Source: Rhizobium sp. CCGE531 (GTDB lineage: Bacteria > Pseudomonadota > Alphaproteobacteria > Rhizobiales > Rhizobiaceae). Taken from it: a stretch of 64,000 bases of DNA. The notes under the pieces are model-generated. The model was not told the origin of the DNA. It did not search any database and worked only from the letters and a program-made list of their open reading frames with translations. The stretch spans positions 558,001 to 622,000 of the forward strand of contig NZ_CP032686.1 of assembly GCF_003627795.1 (NCBI RefSeq), in the 5' to 3' direction. A program made the position numbers and the translations under genes. Positions 34,205-43,187 of the stretch are shown here, in pieces; position 1 is the stretch's first letter; each line of letters starts with the position of its first letter.

Positions 34205-35410
34205 ATGCCTTCCACAGCAGATCGTTTGAAGAACGTTTCCATATCCGCTTCCGCCGCCATGACCCAGCGCGCCCGCGAACTGGCCGCCAAGGGCATCAAG
34301 GTCGTCAGCCTTTCATCTGGAGAGCCGGATTTCCCGACGCCCAGCCATGCGATCGAGGCAGCGCATGCGGCCGCACTTGGCGGCGATACCAAATATCCGC
34401 CGATGGATGGCACGCCGGCGCTGAAGGCCGCGATCAGCCGAAAATTCAAGCGCGACAACAATCTCGATTACGACGCAAGCCAGATAGTCGTTTCGGGCGG
34501 CGGCAAGCAGGTGATCTTCAACGCGATGCTCGCCACCTGCAATCCCGGCGATGAGGTCGTCATTCCCACCCCGTCGTGGGTCAGCTACGCCGATATCGTC
34601 AAGTTTGCCGGCGGTGTCCCGGTCGCCGTGCCTTGCTTCGAGCAGGCCGGGTTCAAGCTGCGTCCGGAAGACCTTGAGGCAGCGATCACGCCGCGCACCA
34701 AATGGCTTCTCCTGAATTTTCCGAACAATCCCACGGGTGCCGCCTGCTCGCGCGCAGACATGACCGCGATCGCTGACGTCATGCTGCGCCATCCGAATGT
34801 CTGGATACTGACTGACGATATCTACGAGCACCTGGTCTATGACGGATTCGAATTCTGCACGATTGCCGATGCCGAACCCCGGCTTTACGACCGGGTCCTG
34901 ACGATGAACGGTGTCTCCAAGGCCTATGCGATGACCGGCTGGCGCTTGGGCTATTGCGCCAGCGGATCGAAGGAATTGATTGCCGCGATTAGCAATGTCA
35001 ACGGCCAGAACGGCGGCGGCATCGCAACCATCACGCAGGCGGCGGCGCTCGCGGCGCTGGACGGTCCTCAGGATCTCCTGAAGGAGCGGGCGGCAATCTA
35101 TAGGGAAAGGCGCGATTTCGTTCTCGATCAACTGTCGAAGGTCGAGGGACTGCGCTGCCACAAGCCGGAAGGTGCTTTCTACATCTATCCCAACATGTCC
35201 GGCTTGATCGGCAAGACCACCAAGGGCGGACGCAAGATCGAGACCGATGTCGATTTCGTCATGGCGCTCGTGGATGAGCACCAAGTCGCGACTGTCCAGG
35301 GTGCCGCCTATGGCATGAGCCCCTATTTTCGCATCTCCTATGCAACAAGCATGGAAAAGCTGGGCGAGGGCTGCGCCCGTATCGCTGAGTTTTGCCGCGA
35401 CATGCGCTGA
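34205..35410 (+). CDS. PLP-dependent aminotransferase, class I/II (aspartate aminotransferase-like)
   Basis: 401 aa from ATG 34205. Fold-type I features: SLSSGEPDFPTPSHAIEAA, YPPMDGTPALKAAISRKF, WLLLNFPNNPTGAACSRADM, WILTDDIYEHLVYDGFEF, and the Schiff-base Lys at about residue 239 in NGVSKAYAMTGWRLGYCASG; the C-terminal Arg is in FRISYATSMEKL. It would transaminate the amino acid released by the Pxp complex or a related intermediate (inference from position). Convergent with the LysR gene. Confidence 0.92.
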   Translation: MPSTADRLKNVSISASAAMTQRARELAAKGIKVVSLSSGEPDFPTPSHAIEAAHAAALGGDTKYPPMDGTPALKAAISRKFKRDNNLDYDASQIVVSGGGKQVIFNAMLATCNPGDEVVIPTPSWVSYADIVKFAGGVPVAVPCFEQAGFKLRPEDLEAAITPRTKWLLLNFPNNPTGAACSRADMTAIADVMLRHPNVWILTDDIYEHLVYDGFEFCTIADAEPRLYDRVLTMNGVSKAYAMTGWRLGYCASGSKELIAAISNVNGQNGGGIATITQAAALAALDGPQDLLKERAAIYRERRDFVLDQLSKVEGLRCHKPEGAFYIYPNMSGLIGKTTKGGRKIETDVDFVMALVDEHQVATVQGAAYGMSPYFRISYATSMEKLGEGCARIAEFCRDMR

Positions 35411-35427
35411 CGGATGGACGCGCTCTT

Positions 35428-35448
35428 CCGGCCCGGTTTGCGGGCCGG
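35428..35448. terminator. Bidirectional hairpin between convergent genes
   Basis: CCGGCCCG (35428-35435), GTTTG loop, CGGGCCGG (35441-35448): a perfect 8-bp GC stem between the aminotransferase stop and the LysR stop. It is positioned to end transcription from both sides, though neither side has a T-run. Confidence 0.55.
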
Positions 35449-35474
35449 GAGCCACTGGCGCCTGCCTCTAGGTT

Positions 35475-36380
35475 TCAGAGTTTCAGCTGCTCGGTCAGTT
35501 CGACGAGGATGTCCTTGACCGCAAATGCCGGCTCCGACAGTGAATTCTGATCGGAGGTGCAAAGCGACAGCGTTTCCTCGATGCGCGGCGAGATGAGCCG
35601 GCAGACAAGAGGTTCGCTCGATTCCGAAACGATGCGGTCGGCGATCGCCTTCGGCATGATAGTCGTGCCAAGGCCGCAGCCGACGGCGCGCGCCAGGGTT
35701 CTAACGATCTCGACTTCGGCCACCACCTTGAGATTGATGCGGCTGCGCGTGAAGGCGGCATCGACGGCCCTGCGCACGAAATTATAAGCGGGCGGCAACA
35801 GCATCGGCATCCCATCGAGCGCACTGATGGGCACCGGCTTCTGGTCCGGATCGATCGCGAAATTGCGATGGGCAACGAGATAGAATTCCTCTCTCAGGAT
35901 CGGCTCGAAACGCACGCCCTTGATCGGCCCTGTGCCGTGGATCAGTGCCATTTCCAGCCGACCGTTCATAATCATCTGGCTGTAGGTCTGTCCGACGCTC
36001 TCCGTCAGATGAATCAGAATCCCGGGGTGCCTCTTCCTTGTCTCCGCCAGAAGATCGACCGAAAGCGTGGCGGCGCTGCTGAAGGGCACGAGACCGACCG
36101 AGACGCGCCCCGCAAGCGAATTGCCGGCAGCGGCTGCATCGGCCTGGGCCTGTTCCATCTGGCGCAGAATGATCTGCGCATGCCGATAGACCGCATGTCC
36201 GGCATCGGTCATGCTGACGCCCTGCTGGCTCCGGATCAGCAGTTTCTGGCCGAAATGCTCCTCGAGCGCCGCCAATTGCTGGCTGAGCGCCGGCTGGGCG
36301 AGATGCAGGATATCGGCGGCCCGCGTAATGCTGCCGCTATCGACGATGGCAATGAAGGATTTGAAGCGTCTGATATCCAT
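35475..36380 (-). CDS. LysR-family transcriptional regulator (Nac/CysB-like branch)
   Basis: 301 aa from ATG 36380. N-terminal winged HTH is MDIRRFKSFIAIVDSGSITR, AADILHLAQPALSQQLAALE, EHFGQKLLIRSQQGVSMTDA. The effector-binding domain runs to the C-terminus. A GTG/ATG slightly upstream would add about 11 residues. It is transcribed away from the SDR/ABC-transporter operon (start 36624) and probably controls it and the upstream pxp operon. Confidence 0.92.
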   Translation of the reverse strand: MDIRRFKSFIAIVDSGSITRAADILHLAQPALSQQLAALEEHFGQKLLIRSQQGVSMTDAGHAVYRHAQIILRQMEQAQADAAAAGNSLAGRVSVGLVPFSSAATLSVDLLAETRKRHPGILIHLTESVGQTYSQMIMNGRLEMALIHGTGPIKGVRFEPILREEFYLVAHRNFAIDPDQKPVPISALDGMPMLLPPAYNFVRRAVDAAFTRSRINLKVVAEVEIVRTLARAVGCGLGTTIMPKAIADRIVSESSEPLVCRLISPRIEETLSLCTSDQNSLSEPAFAVKDILVELTEQLKL

Positions 36381-36623
36381 GGCATCGGGTACTGTTCTGT
36401 CGTTGCGGGGCATGTTTGCAGACGCGCATCTGTTTTGCAACGCAAGTCGCTGTCGGAAAACCGTACGGATCGCTGCAAAAGTGACGCGACGACCCTTGGC
36501 TGTAGCCGGCTCGCCTGCGGCCAGCCCATCTCCATAAAACTTGCTTATTACTCCAAAAGTAATCGGTCTTAGGCAAGGAGTTGAAGCTTCGCTAATGTCC
36601 ATGACAACAACAAGGGGGTCAGA
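36381..36623. promoter_or_regulatory. Divergent promoter region between LysR gene and SDR/ABC operon
   Basis: 243 bp separates the LysR start from the SDR start. Such divergent spacers normally hold the LysR box (T-N11-A). An AT-rich part near 36535-36575 includes TTACTCC-AAAAGTAAT as a possible imperfect palindrome. No box is assigned firmly. Confidence 0.4.
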
Positions 36624-37403
36624 ATGCCATTCTCCGATTACAAGACCGCGCTGGTCACTGGCGCTTCCTCCGGTATCGGTGCCGCAGTGGTGGAGCGGCT
36701 TTGCCGCGAGGGCATAGAGGTGCACGCGATCGCTCGCAGCGCCGGTGCCCTGAAGGAGCTTGCCGAACGCACGGGATGTATCGCGCACGTCATCGATGTA
36801 ACCGATCGTGCGGCCATTGCCGATCTCGCGAACCAAGTTCAGTTCGACATTCTGGTCAACAATGCGGGCGTCGACCGGCCCAAGAAATTCCTTCAGGCTG
36901 ACGAAGAGGACATCGATCTCCTCATCGACGTCAATCTTCGCGCCGTGCTGCACATTTGCCGTCTGGTTGTGCCGGGGATGGTTGCTCGCGACCGCGGGCA
37001 TGTCGTCAACATCTCCTCGATTGCCGGAAACTACAATTTCGGCGGCAATTCCACCTATCATGCCGTCAAGGCTGGCGTCGCCATGCTGTCGAACCAGCTG
37101 CGCATCGATGCATTCGGCAAGCGGGTCCGCGTCACCGAGATTTGCCCCGGCCGCGTCGCGACCGACATCTTCAACCACGTCCATGGCGATGACCCGAGCG
37201 TGCGCGAACGCTTCATTGACGGGTTCGAGTTGCCGCAGGCGGCCGATATCGCCGATGCGATCGCCTTTGCGATATCGGCGCCGGTCGCAGTCAATATCGG
37301 TCATATGGAGATCACCCCGACATTGCAGGCGATGGGCGGCCTGCAGACGGCAAAGCCCGAGACATCCGCCGCCACCTATGATGCGGAAGGTGCGAAACGG
37401 TGA
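36624..37403 (+). CDS. Short-chain dehydrogenase/reductase
   Basis: 259-aa classical SDR: cofactor loop VTGASSGIGAAVVERL, DILVNNAGVDRPKKF, catalytic Ser in VVNISSIAGNYNFGG, and YHAVKAGVAMLSNQ (YxxxK). ATG 36624 is preceded by AAGGGGG. It overlaps the following permease by four bases (GTGA), tying it to the transporter operon. It should oxidise or reduce a hydroxyl/keto group of the imported compound. Confidence 0.92.
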   Translation: MPFSDYKTALVTGASSGIGAAVVERLCREGIEVHAIARSAGALKELAERTGCIAHVIDVTDRAAIADLANQVQFDILVNNAGVDRPKKFLQADEEDIDLLIDVNLRAVLHICRLVVPGMVARDRGHVVNISSIAGNYNFGGNSTYHAVKAGVAMLSNQLRIDAFGKRVRVTEICPGRVATDIFNHVHGDDPSVRERFIDGFELPQAADIADAIAFAISAPVAVNIGHMEITPTLQAMGGLQTAKPETSAATYDAEGAKR

Positions 37404-38107
37404 GCGGGTTCGATCTGTCGGCCATCCTTAGGAATCCGGATTACGTCGCGATGCTCTTGCGGGGCATCGAGATGACCTTCGTCATCTATGTCGGCTCCTG
37501 GATCCTTGCAATGACGCTGGCCATCCTGCTTTTTGCCCTGCGGGTCTCGCCGCTTCGGATCGGCGATCCGATCGTGAAAGCCTACGTCTCCTACCATCGC
37601 AACGTGCCGACGCTGGTGCAGCTGATGTTCTGGTATTTCGGGATCTATACGCTGATGCCGCAAGGCGTCACCGACTGGCTTGCCGATCACAATGCCGAGG
37701 CGATCTTTGCCATCATAGGCCTGGGATTGTGCCAGGCTGCCTATTTCAGCGAGGATCTGCGCTCAGGCCTACGGTCAGTCAGCCCAGGACAGATGGAAGC
37801 GGCCAAAGCACTCGGGCATGGCTACATCTCGGCCATGCGCTTCGTCATCATGCCTCAGGGCGTGCGCAATGCCCTGCCGCCGCTCATCAATCATAGTGTG
37901 TCCCTGTTCAAGAACAGCAGTCTCGCGATCGTCGTCGGTGCGTCAGAGCTTACGCATGCCATCAAGGAAATCGACAATGTCAGTTTCCGCACCTTCGAGA
38001 TCTACCTGATCGGTACGATCATCTATTTGTTCTTCTCCCTCATCATCATGGCCTTCGGCGCATATATCTCCCTGCGCAGCGATCCGGTGCGGAGGGCGCG
38101 CGCGTGA
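37400..38107 (+). CDS. Polar amino-acid ABC transporter permease (HisM/GlnP type)
   Basis: 235 aa, start GTG 37400 overlapping the SDR stop. Five or so membrane helices (VIYVGSWILAMTLAILLFAL and others) and the EAA loop EAAKALGHGYISAMRFVIMP. It pairs with the next permease to form the inner-membrane channel for the periplasmic protein encoded at 39661. Confidence 0.9.
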   Translation: MSGFDLSAILRNPDYVAMLLRGIEMTFVIYVGSWILAMTLAILLFALRVSPLRIGDPIVKAYVSYHRNVPTLVQLMFWYFGIYTLMPQGVTDWLADHNAEAIFAIIGLGLCQAAYFSEDLRSGLRSVSPGQMEAAKALGHGYISAMRFVIMPQGVRNALPPLINHSVSLFKNSSLAIVVGASELTHAIKEIDNVSFRTFEIYLIGTIIYLFFSLIIMAFGAYISLRSDPVRRARA

Positions 38108-38862
38108 TCCAGGACATCATCAAGATTATCCATGATTATTGGCTTTTGCTGCTGATCGGCCAGTATCCCAATGGCCCGCTGGGCGGCCTTGCCAATACGC
38201 TTATCCTTTCGGCACTCGCCATCGCGCTGGCGTTCCCCGTCAGCATATTGCTTGCCATGGCCCGTCTTTCCAAATGGGCGGCCCTCAGATGGCCCGCAAC
38301 CGGCCTTGTCTACATCACACGCGGCGTTCCACTGCTGATGTTGATCCTGTGGTGCTATTTCATCGTTCCGCTATGGACGGGTGCGGATGTCCCGAGCTTC
38401 CTGATCATGCTGGTAACGCTTGTGATCTATGAGGGCGCGTTCTTAAGCGAGGTCGTACGGGCCGGCATCGTCTCGCTTGGCCAGGGGCAGATGGATGCGG
38501 CCAGGGCGCTCGGCCATAGCTACATCGGCGCGATGCGCTTCGTGATCCTGCCGCAGGCGCTCTACAACATGATCCCGAGCATGATCTCGACCTTCGTCTC
38601 GACAATCAAGGACACGACGCTCGGCTACATCATTAACGTGCCGGATCTGACTTTCGCGGCAAGCCAGGTGAACAATCAACTTCTGTCGCAACCCTTCCAG
38701 GTCTTCTTCATCCTCGCCGTTGTCTACTATGCGCTCTGCTGGAGCCTGACCCATGTCGCAAACAGCGTCGAACGGCGAATTGCCCGCCGGCGAGCCGGGC
38801 CACGGAAGATACGCCTGCGCAGCGACGTCGTTCCCCTAAAAACATTCACGGAGCAGCTATGA
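38104..38862 (+). CDS. Polar amino-acid ABC transporter permease, second subunit
   Basis: 252 aa, GTG 38104 overlaps the previous TGA. Hydrophobic helices ([40 protein letters not shown]) and the EAA motif [20 protein letters not shown]. Heterodimeric partner of the permease at 37400. A basic C-terminal tail ([16 protein letters not shown]) is cytoplasmic. Confidence 0.9.
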   Translation: MIQDIIKIIHDYWLLLLIGQYPNGPLGGLANTLILSALAIALAFPVSILLAMARLSKWAALRWPATGLVYITRGVPLLMLILWCYFIVPLWTGADVPSFLIMLVTLVIYEGAFLSEVVRAGIVSLGQGQMDAARALGHSYIGAMRFVILPQALYNMIPSMISTFVSTIKDTTLGYIINVPDLTFAASQVNNQLLSQPFQVFFILAVVYYALCWSLTHVANSVERRIARRRAGPRKIRLRSDVVPLKTFTEQL

Positions 38863-39629
38863 GCATCCCAGTTTCCGGGCCTAAGGACGGAGCTCAGGAG
38901 ATCCGTCTTAGCGAGGTCTGCAAGAGCTACGGTCACTACCAGGTGTTGAACAACGTCAATGCCGATGTCAGCCGCGGCGAAGTCGTCGTCATTTGCGGCC
39001 CGTCCGGCTCCGGCAAGTCGACCCTGATCCGCACGATCAACCGGCTGGAGGAGATCAATAGCGGTTCGATAGATTTTGAGGGAAAGAATATTCATGCCGC
39101 GATGGGCGCCGCCGAGCTCAATCGGTTGCGCAGCCGCATCGGCTTCGTCTTTCAGAATTTCAACTTGTTTCCCCATTTGTCCGTCGTCGACAATGTTTCG
39201 ATGTCGCCGATCCGGGTCAAGGGCGTGCCGGTGAAAGCGGCGCGCGACAAGGCACTTGCATTGCTTGATCGTGTGGGCCTTGCCGACAAGGCGAATTCCT
39301 ATCCCGGTCAGCTTTCAGGCGGCCAGCAGCAGCGCGTGGCCATTGCCCGCGCGCTCGCAATGGAGCCACCGGTCATGCTCTTCGACGAGCCAACGAGCGC
39401 GCTTGATCCCGAAATGGTCGGCGAAGTGCTCAGCGTCATGAAGAACCTGGCGGCCGAAGGAATGACCATGCTCTGCGTCACCCATGAAATGGGCTTTGCC
39501 CGCGACGTGGCCGACCGGATTTGGTTCATCGATGCCGGCGAGATCCTGGAGACCGCGCCTCCAGAAGAGTTTTTCAAGAATCCCCGTCATCCCAGAGCTC
39601 AGCGCTTTCTTTCCGATCTGCGCCATTAA
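38859..39629 (+). CDS. Polar amino-acid ABC transporter ATPase (GlnQ/HisP type)
   Basis: 256 aa. Walker [14 protein letters not shown]-loop [19 protein letters not shown], signature [15 protein letters not shown], Walker [17 protein letters not shown]-loop [13 protein letters not shown] overlap with the upstream permease gene. Powers uptake through the two permeases. Confidence 0.94.
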   Translation: MSIPVSGPKDGAQEIRLSEVCKSYGHYQVLNNVNADVSRGEVVVICGPSGSGKSTLIRTINRLEEINSGSIDFEGKNIHAAMGAAELNRLRSRIGFVFQNFNLFPHLSVVDNVSMSPIRVKGVPVKAARDKALALLDRVGLADKANSYPGQLSGGQQQRVAIARALAMEPPVMLFDEPTSALDPEMVGEVLSVMKNLAAEGMTMLCVTHEMGFARDVADRIWFIDAGEILETAPPEEFFKNPRHPRAQRFLSDLRH

Positions 39630-39660
39630 GCATCAGAAACCAACAATAAGGAGAACAGCT

Positions 39661-40497
39661 ATGGACTGGAAATGCTTCACCGTGACATTGGCGCTTTCCG
39701 GCGTCGCCATTGCCCTGCCGGCCAAGGCGGACCAGCTCGACACCATCATGTCGGCAAAGACACTTCGCTGCGCGACCTATGCCGACGTGCCGCCGTTTTC
39801 CTCGCCCGACCCGAAAACCAGGGAAATGGTCGGCTTCGATGTCGATCTGTGCCGGGCGATCGCAAGCGAACTGGGTGTGAAGGCGGAGATCAAGCCGATC
39901 TCGGTCGAGGCGCGCGTTCCCGAAGTGAAACTTGGCCGCGTCGACATCACGGTTGCCAATCTTGCCTATACGCTCAGCCGCGCAGAACAGATCCAGTTCA
40001 GCGACCCCTATTATATCGCCAAGGAAATGCTGATTGTCCCTGCAGATGACGCAGGCAAGACGAAGACCGATTTCGAAGGCAAGCGTCTCGCCTCGACCAA
40101 GGGCTCGACTTCGGAACTGGCGATCAAACTCAACAAGTCCGACCCGTTGACCTTCCAGGATACCGGATCTGCCTATCTCGCCGTTCAGCAGGGCAAGGCG
40201 CGCGGCCTCGTCGCCAACACCATGACGACGACGCTGCTCGTCAACGAATCCAAGACAAAGGGCAAGCAGATGCGCATGATCGACGACCCCATGCTGCTGG
40301 AACCGGTCGGTATCGGCATGCAAAAGGATCAGCCGGCGCTGACCGCAAAGATCAACGAGATCCTGCATAAGCTCGACAGTGCCGGCGAGATCAACAAGAT
40401 TTGGGAGAAATGGCTTGGCCCGAACACCGAGTACAAAATGACCCGTACGGAGAAGGTAGTGCCGATCACCGAATTGAAGTTCGACCCGATACCCTGA
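39661..40497 (+). CDS. Periplasmic amino-acid-binding protein (SBP family 3)
   Basis: 278 aa from ATG 39661 (AAGGAGA upstream). Signal peptide (WKCFTVTLALSGVAIALPAK) then the family 3 fold: LRCATYADVPPFSSPDPKT, GFDVDLCRAIASELGVKAEI, VDITVANLAYTLSRAEQIQF, LASTKGSTSELAI. The ligand is probably an amino acid or a lactam/keto derivative, given the neighbouring pxp and aminotransferase genes. Confidence 0.92.
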   Translation: MDWKCFTVTLALSGVAIALPAKADQLDTIMSAKTLRCATYADVPPFSSPDPKTREMVGFDVDLCRAIASELGVKAEIKPISVEARVPEVKLGRVDITVANLAYTLSRAEQIQFSDPYYIAKEMLIVPADDAGKTKTDFEGKRLASTKGSTSELAIKLNKSDPLTFQDTGSAYLAVQQGKARGLVANTMTTTLLVNESKTKGKQMRMIDDPMLLEPVGIGMQKDQPALTAKINEILHKLDSAGEINKIWEKWLGPNTEYKMTRTEKVVPITELKFDPIP

Positions 40498-40595
40498 CCA
40501 TAGGCCGCTTAGTCCGGCCAATCATCCATCCGAAAATTGTCGTCGATAACAGGCGGTGGGCACGCCCATCGCCAGCTTAACCATGGGAGGTTTCC

Positions 40596-41270
40596 GTGAC
40601 CCACATCAAAGATATTGCCAACCGTCCGAGCAAGGCCGACGTCGACGCACTCGCCAAATTTTCGCCCGCAACGATCCACGAGGCCCAGGGCCGCCGCGGC
40701 GCGCTCTCCTCGCGGCTGAAACCCGTCGACTATCGCATGAAGCTTTGCGGTCCGGCTTTCACGGTGAAATGCGCGCCGCGCGACAACATCATGCTGCAGC
40801 TTGCGATCAACTACGCCAAACCCGGCGATATCATCGTCGTTTCCGCAGGCGAATATGAGGAAGCCGGCTCCTTCGGCGATGTCCTGGCCAACGCGTGCCT
40901 TGCCAAGGGTATCGGTGGGCTAGTGACCGATACTGGTGTACGGGACACGCTGCAGCTGAGAGAGCTCGGATTTCCGGTCTTCTCGCTCAGCGTCTGCATC
41001 AAGGGCACGGTCAAGGAGACGATCGCGGCGGTCAACGATCCGGTCATCGTCGGCGGAGAGATCATCAATCCCGGCGACATCGTCATCGGTGACGCTGATG
41101 GGCTGGTCATCGTCCGCCAGGGGGAGGCACAGGATGTCGCACGGTTCTCACAGGCTCGTGATGAAGCTGAGGCCGGCTACATCGAAGCCTATAAGCAAGG
41201 CAAGTCGGTCATCGAAGTCAGCAAGCTTGAGCCTGTGTTGAAGGCAAAAGGCCTAATCGGCAGCATTTGA
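40596..41270 (+). CDS. RraA-like 4-hydroxy-4-methyl-2-oxoglutarate aldolase family protein
   Basis: 224 aa from GTG 40596, preceded by GGGAGG. RraA/HMG-aldolase motifs: LCGPAFTVKCAPRDNIMLQL, GDIIVVSAGEYEEAGSFGDV, GIGGLVTDTGVRDTLQLREL, PGDIVIGDADGLVIVRQG. Aldolase members cleave 4-hydroxy-4-carboxymethyl-type 2-oxo acids to pyruvate plus an acid, with the Arg of VRDT and Asp residues holding Mg2+. A role in RNase E inhibition is less likely in this catabolic context. Confidence 0.85.
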   Translation: MTHIKDIANRPSKADVDALAKFSPATIHEAQGRRGALSSRLKPVDYRMKLCGPAFTVKCAPRDNIMLQLAINYAKPGDIIVVSAGEYEEAGSFGDVLANACLAKGIGGLVTDTGVRDTLQLRELGFPVFSLSVCIKGTVKETIAAVNDPVIVGGEIINPGDIVIGDADGLVIVRQGEAQDVARFSQARDEAEAGYIEAYKQGKSVIEVSKLEPVLKAKGLIGSI

Positions 41271-41506
41271 TGTTCTTTTGGTCTACATGCTTGCTATATC
41301 GCTGCGCAGATGGATCTCTGCAATTCAGGCGAAAGTCGTCCAGACGAAGGTTATATCACCGACATATGCGAGCTGTCTCGGGTCATACTTAGCTGGAGCG
41401 AAAGTCATAGTGCAGAGATTCTGATTTAGCCGCGAGGACAAAAGTTTAACGCTCAAACAATCGTATTGATGGTTCGAATCTCAAGAGCAGGGACCCCAAT
41501 CAACAC

Positions 41507-41992
41507 CTACTGTTCTCCAGTTTCATCGTCGGCAATTTTGCGCAAGAGATACAACAACGCGATGCGTTCCGCCGGATTGAGACGCAAGACAGTCTTTTCA
41601 CTGATTAGGTAGGCTCGCGGATACATCTCTTGCAGCAAGGCCTCGCCTTTCGGCAGCAGGGAAATCACAACTTTGCGGCCATCGGCTTCGTCTTTCGAAA
41701 GGCTGACGAGACCGCGGACCTTCAGTCGATCGACGATACCACGGATGGTTGCCTGATCCACTGAGGTTGCCTTGACGAGTTCGACCTGTGAACTCGGACC
41801 CAGGTCATGCAGCGCGCACAAGGTCACAAACTGCACCGAGGTCAGGTCCGGATCGCTCGCGTTGGATTGGAAGATCGACAGATGGCGCTGATAGGCCTTG
41901 CGCAGAAGATGTCCGACCTGCTCCGTAACGTGGTAGCCATCCTGCGATGCTGGCGCTTCCGGTCGCTGTTGGTCGATGTCTTTCGCGGTCAT
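41507..41992 (-). CDS. nicR: MarR-family regulator, NicR-like
   Basis: 161 aa winged HTH: TSVQFVTLCALHDLGPSSQV, SVDQATIRGIVDRLKVRGLV, SLSKDEADGRKVVISLLPKG. It lies beside the nic catabolic genes, and NicR is the MarR repressor of nicC/nicX operons in Pseudomonas putida. A closely similar paralogue is encoded at 60851. Candidate targets are the near-palindromes in the nicC-nicA intergenic region. Confidence 0.82.
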   Translation of the reverse strand: MTAKDIDQQRPEAPASQDGYHVTEQVGHLLRKAYQRHLSIFQSNASDPDLTSVQFVTLCALHDLGPSSQVELVKATSVDQATIRGIVDRLKVRGLVSLSKDEADGRKVVISLLPKGEALLQEMYPRAYLISEKTVLRLNPAERIALLYLLRKIADDETGEQ

Positions 41993-42066
41993 TCTCGGCG
42001 TGGTCCATCATTTGTAGTGTCCTGCGGTGCCGCATGAAACACCACAGCGTGTTGCGGCGGTCAAGG

Positions 42067-42101
42067 CATGGCGCTCCGCGCGGTTCGCGCGGAGCGCCAT
42101 G
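42067..42101. terminator. Long perfect inverted repeat downstream of nicX
   Basis: A 16-bp stem CATGGCGCTCCGCGCG (42067-42082), GTT loop, then its exact complement (42086-42101), ending 10 bp from the nicX stop. Very stable GC-rich hairpin; likely ends or stabilises the nicC-D-E-F-X transcript. There is no U-run. Confidence 0.65.
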
Positions 42102-42111
42102 GTGGCTCATA

Positions 42112-43143
42112 TCATCCGAAGTTATATTTCATTTCCTTAACGGCGATATCGCCATTGAGAACCATCGGCTCGTCGTCGAGGAACAGCGAACAATTACGCA
42201 TCGGGATGTCCAGGTGGCAGGCGGTGTCGTTCGGGCCGCCGAGCTCGTTATTCGGGCCGGTGGAGAACATGACGTTGCCGTAGAAGGAACGGGCTTCCAT
42301 GCCCATGCCGCCCGGGAACTCGCCGGGGACCATGCGGTGCCACTTGGCGTCCTGGTTGAGCCCCCAGCCGACATGGCTCATGCCCATGCCGCGCGGATCG
42401 TTGAAGCCGGCCATGTAGGATTTGACCAGCTCGGCATCGAGACCGCCGCGGATGTCAGTGATCCAGCCGTTCTCGATCGTATAGATGATCGGGTCGCGGA
42501 CGTAGATGTTCTGCGGGAGCAGGATATCGCCGGGTGCAACGACGATCGTGCCGTCGACGCCGTCGTCGTCACCGCCGGTGAAGACGAAGCCGGATGGCCA
42601 GTGGTCCCAGCGGCCCGGCTCGTCCGTGCACGCATATTCGGTGACGGCGGGATAGGTGTTGAGTTTGTAGGTAACGTCGGTGCCATGCGGAGAGGTGATG
42701 CGCATGACCTTTGCCTTGGACAGGAGGTCTCCGGCGAATTCGACACGCTCGCGCAGTTCCTTGGTCGGCAGCATGCGGGCAAGGATTTCCGGCGGCTCGA
42801 CAGCCGTCAGGATACGCGTGCCGGCTGCCTGGATCGCCATCTGCTCCGGGCTGAAGAGCAGGAAGATGCAGTCGATGAGCATGTCGGCTGCCTTGAGCGC
42901 TTCCACCGCTTCCGGCATGGATGCCAGTCCGGTCTGGCCAACGGCCCATGCACCTGCCGGCGGAACCGGAGGCAGACGCATGTGGTACATTTTCGCGCCA
43001 AGACGCATGCCCGCCGCCATGAAGGCGTCGGCGTAATCGAGGCGCTCGTTGCCCTGGGTGAGGACGATAAGTTTCTCGCCCTCGTGAACGCCCGACATCT
43101 TCAGCTGATGCAGGCAGATTTCCGTGAAACTGAATTGATCCAT
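42112..43143 (-). CDS. nicX: 2,5-dihydroxypyridine 5,6-dioxygenase NicX
   Basis: 343 aa (P. putida NicX is about 350). Fe(II) extradiol-like dioxygenase that opens 2,5-dihydroxypyridine to N-formylmaleamate. Matching segments: GEKLIVLTQGNERLDYADAF, LPTKELRERVEFAGDLLSKA, RITSPHGTDVTYKLNTYPAV, MGMSHVGWGLNQDAKWHRM, NNELGGPNDTACHLDIPMRN. The His/Asp-rich last two probably bind iron. AAGGGAA precedes the ATG. Last gene of the nicC-D-E-F-X operon. Confidence 0.92.
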   Translation of the reverse strand: MDQFSFTEICLHQLKMSGVHEGEKLIVLTQGNERLDYADAFMAAGMRLGAKMYHMRLPPVPPAGAWAVGQTGLASMPEAVEALKAADMLIDCIFLLFSPEQMAIQAAGTRILTAVEPPEILARMLPTKELRERVEFAGDLLSKAKVMRITSPHGTDVTYKLNTYPAVTEYACTDEPGRWDHWPSGFVFTGGDDDGVDGTIVVAPGDILLPQNIYVRDPIIYTIENGWITDIRGGLDAELVKSYMAGFNDPRGMGMSHVGWGLNQDAKWHRMVPGEFPGGMGMEARSFYGNVMFSTGPNNELGGPNDTACHLDIPMRNCSLFLDDEPMVLNGDIAVKEMKYNFG

Positions 43144-43187
43144 GCTCGTTCCCTTATTTTGCTTGAGGACTTATGTGCCTCGTACAG

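Noticed and set aside
36381..37304. Extension of the LysR frame into a 609-codon protein
   Set aside because: The extra part is antisense to the SDR gene with no family match; LysR proteins start at the HTH Met at 36380.
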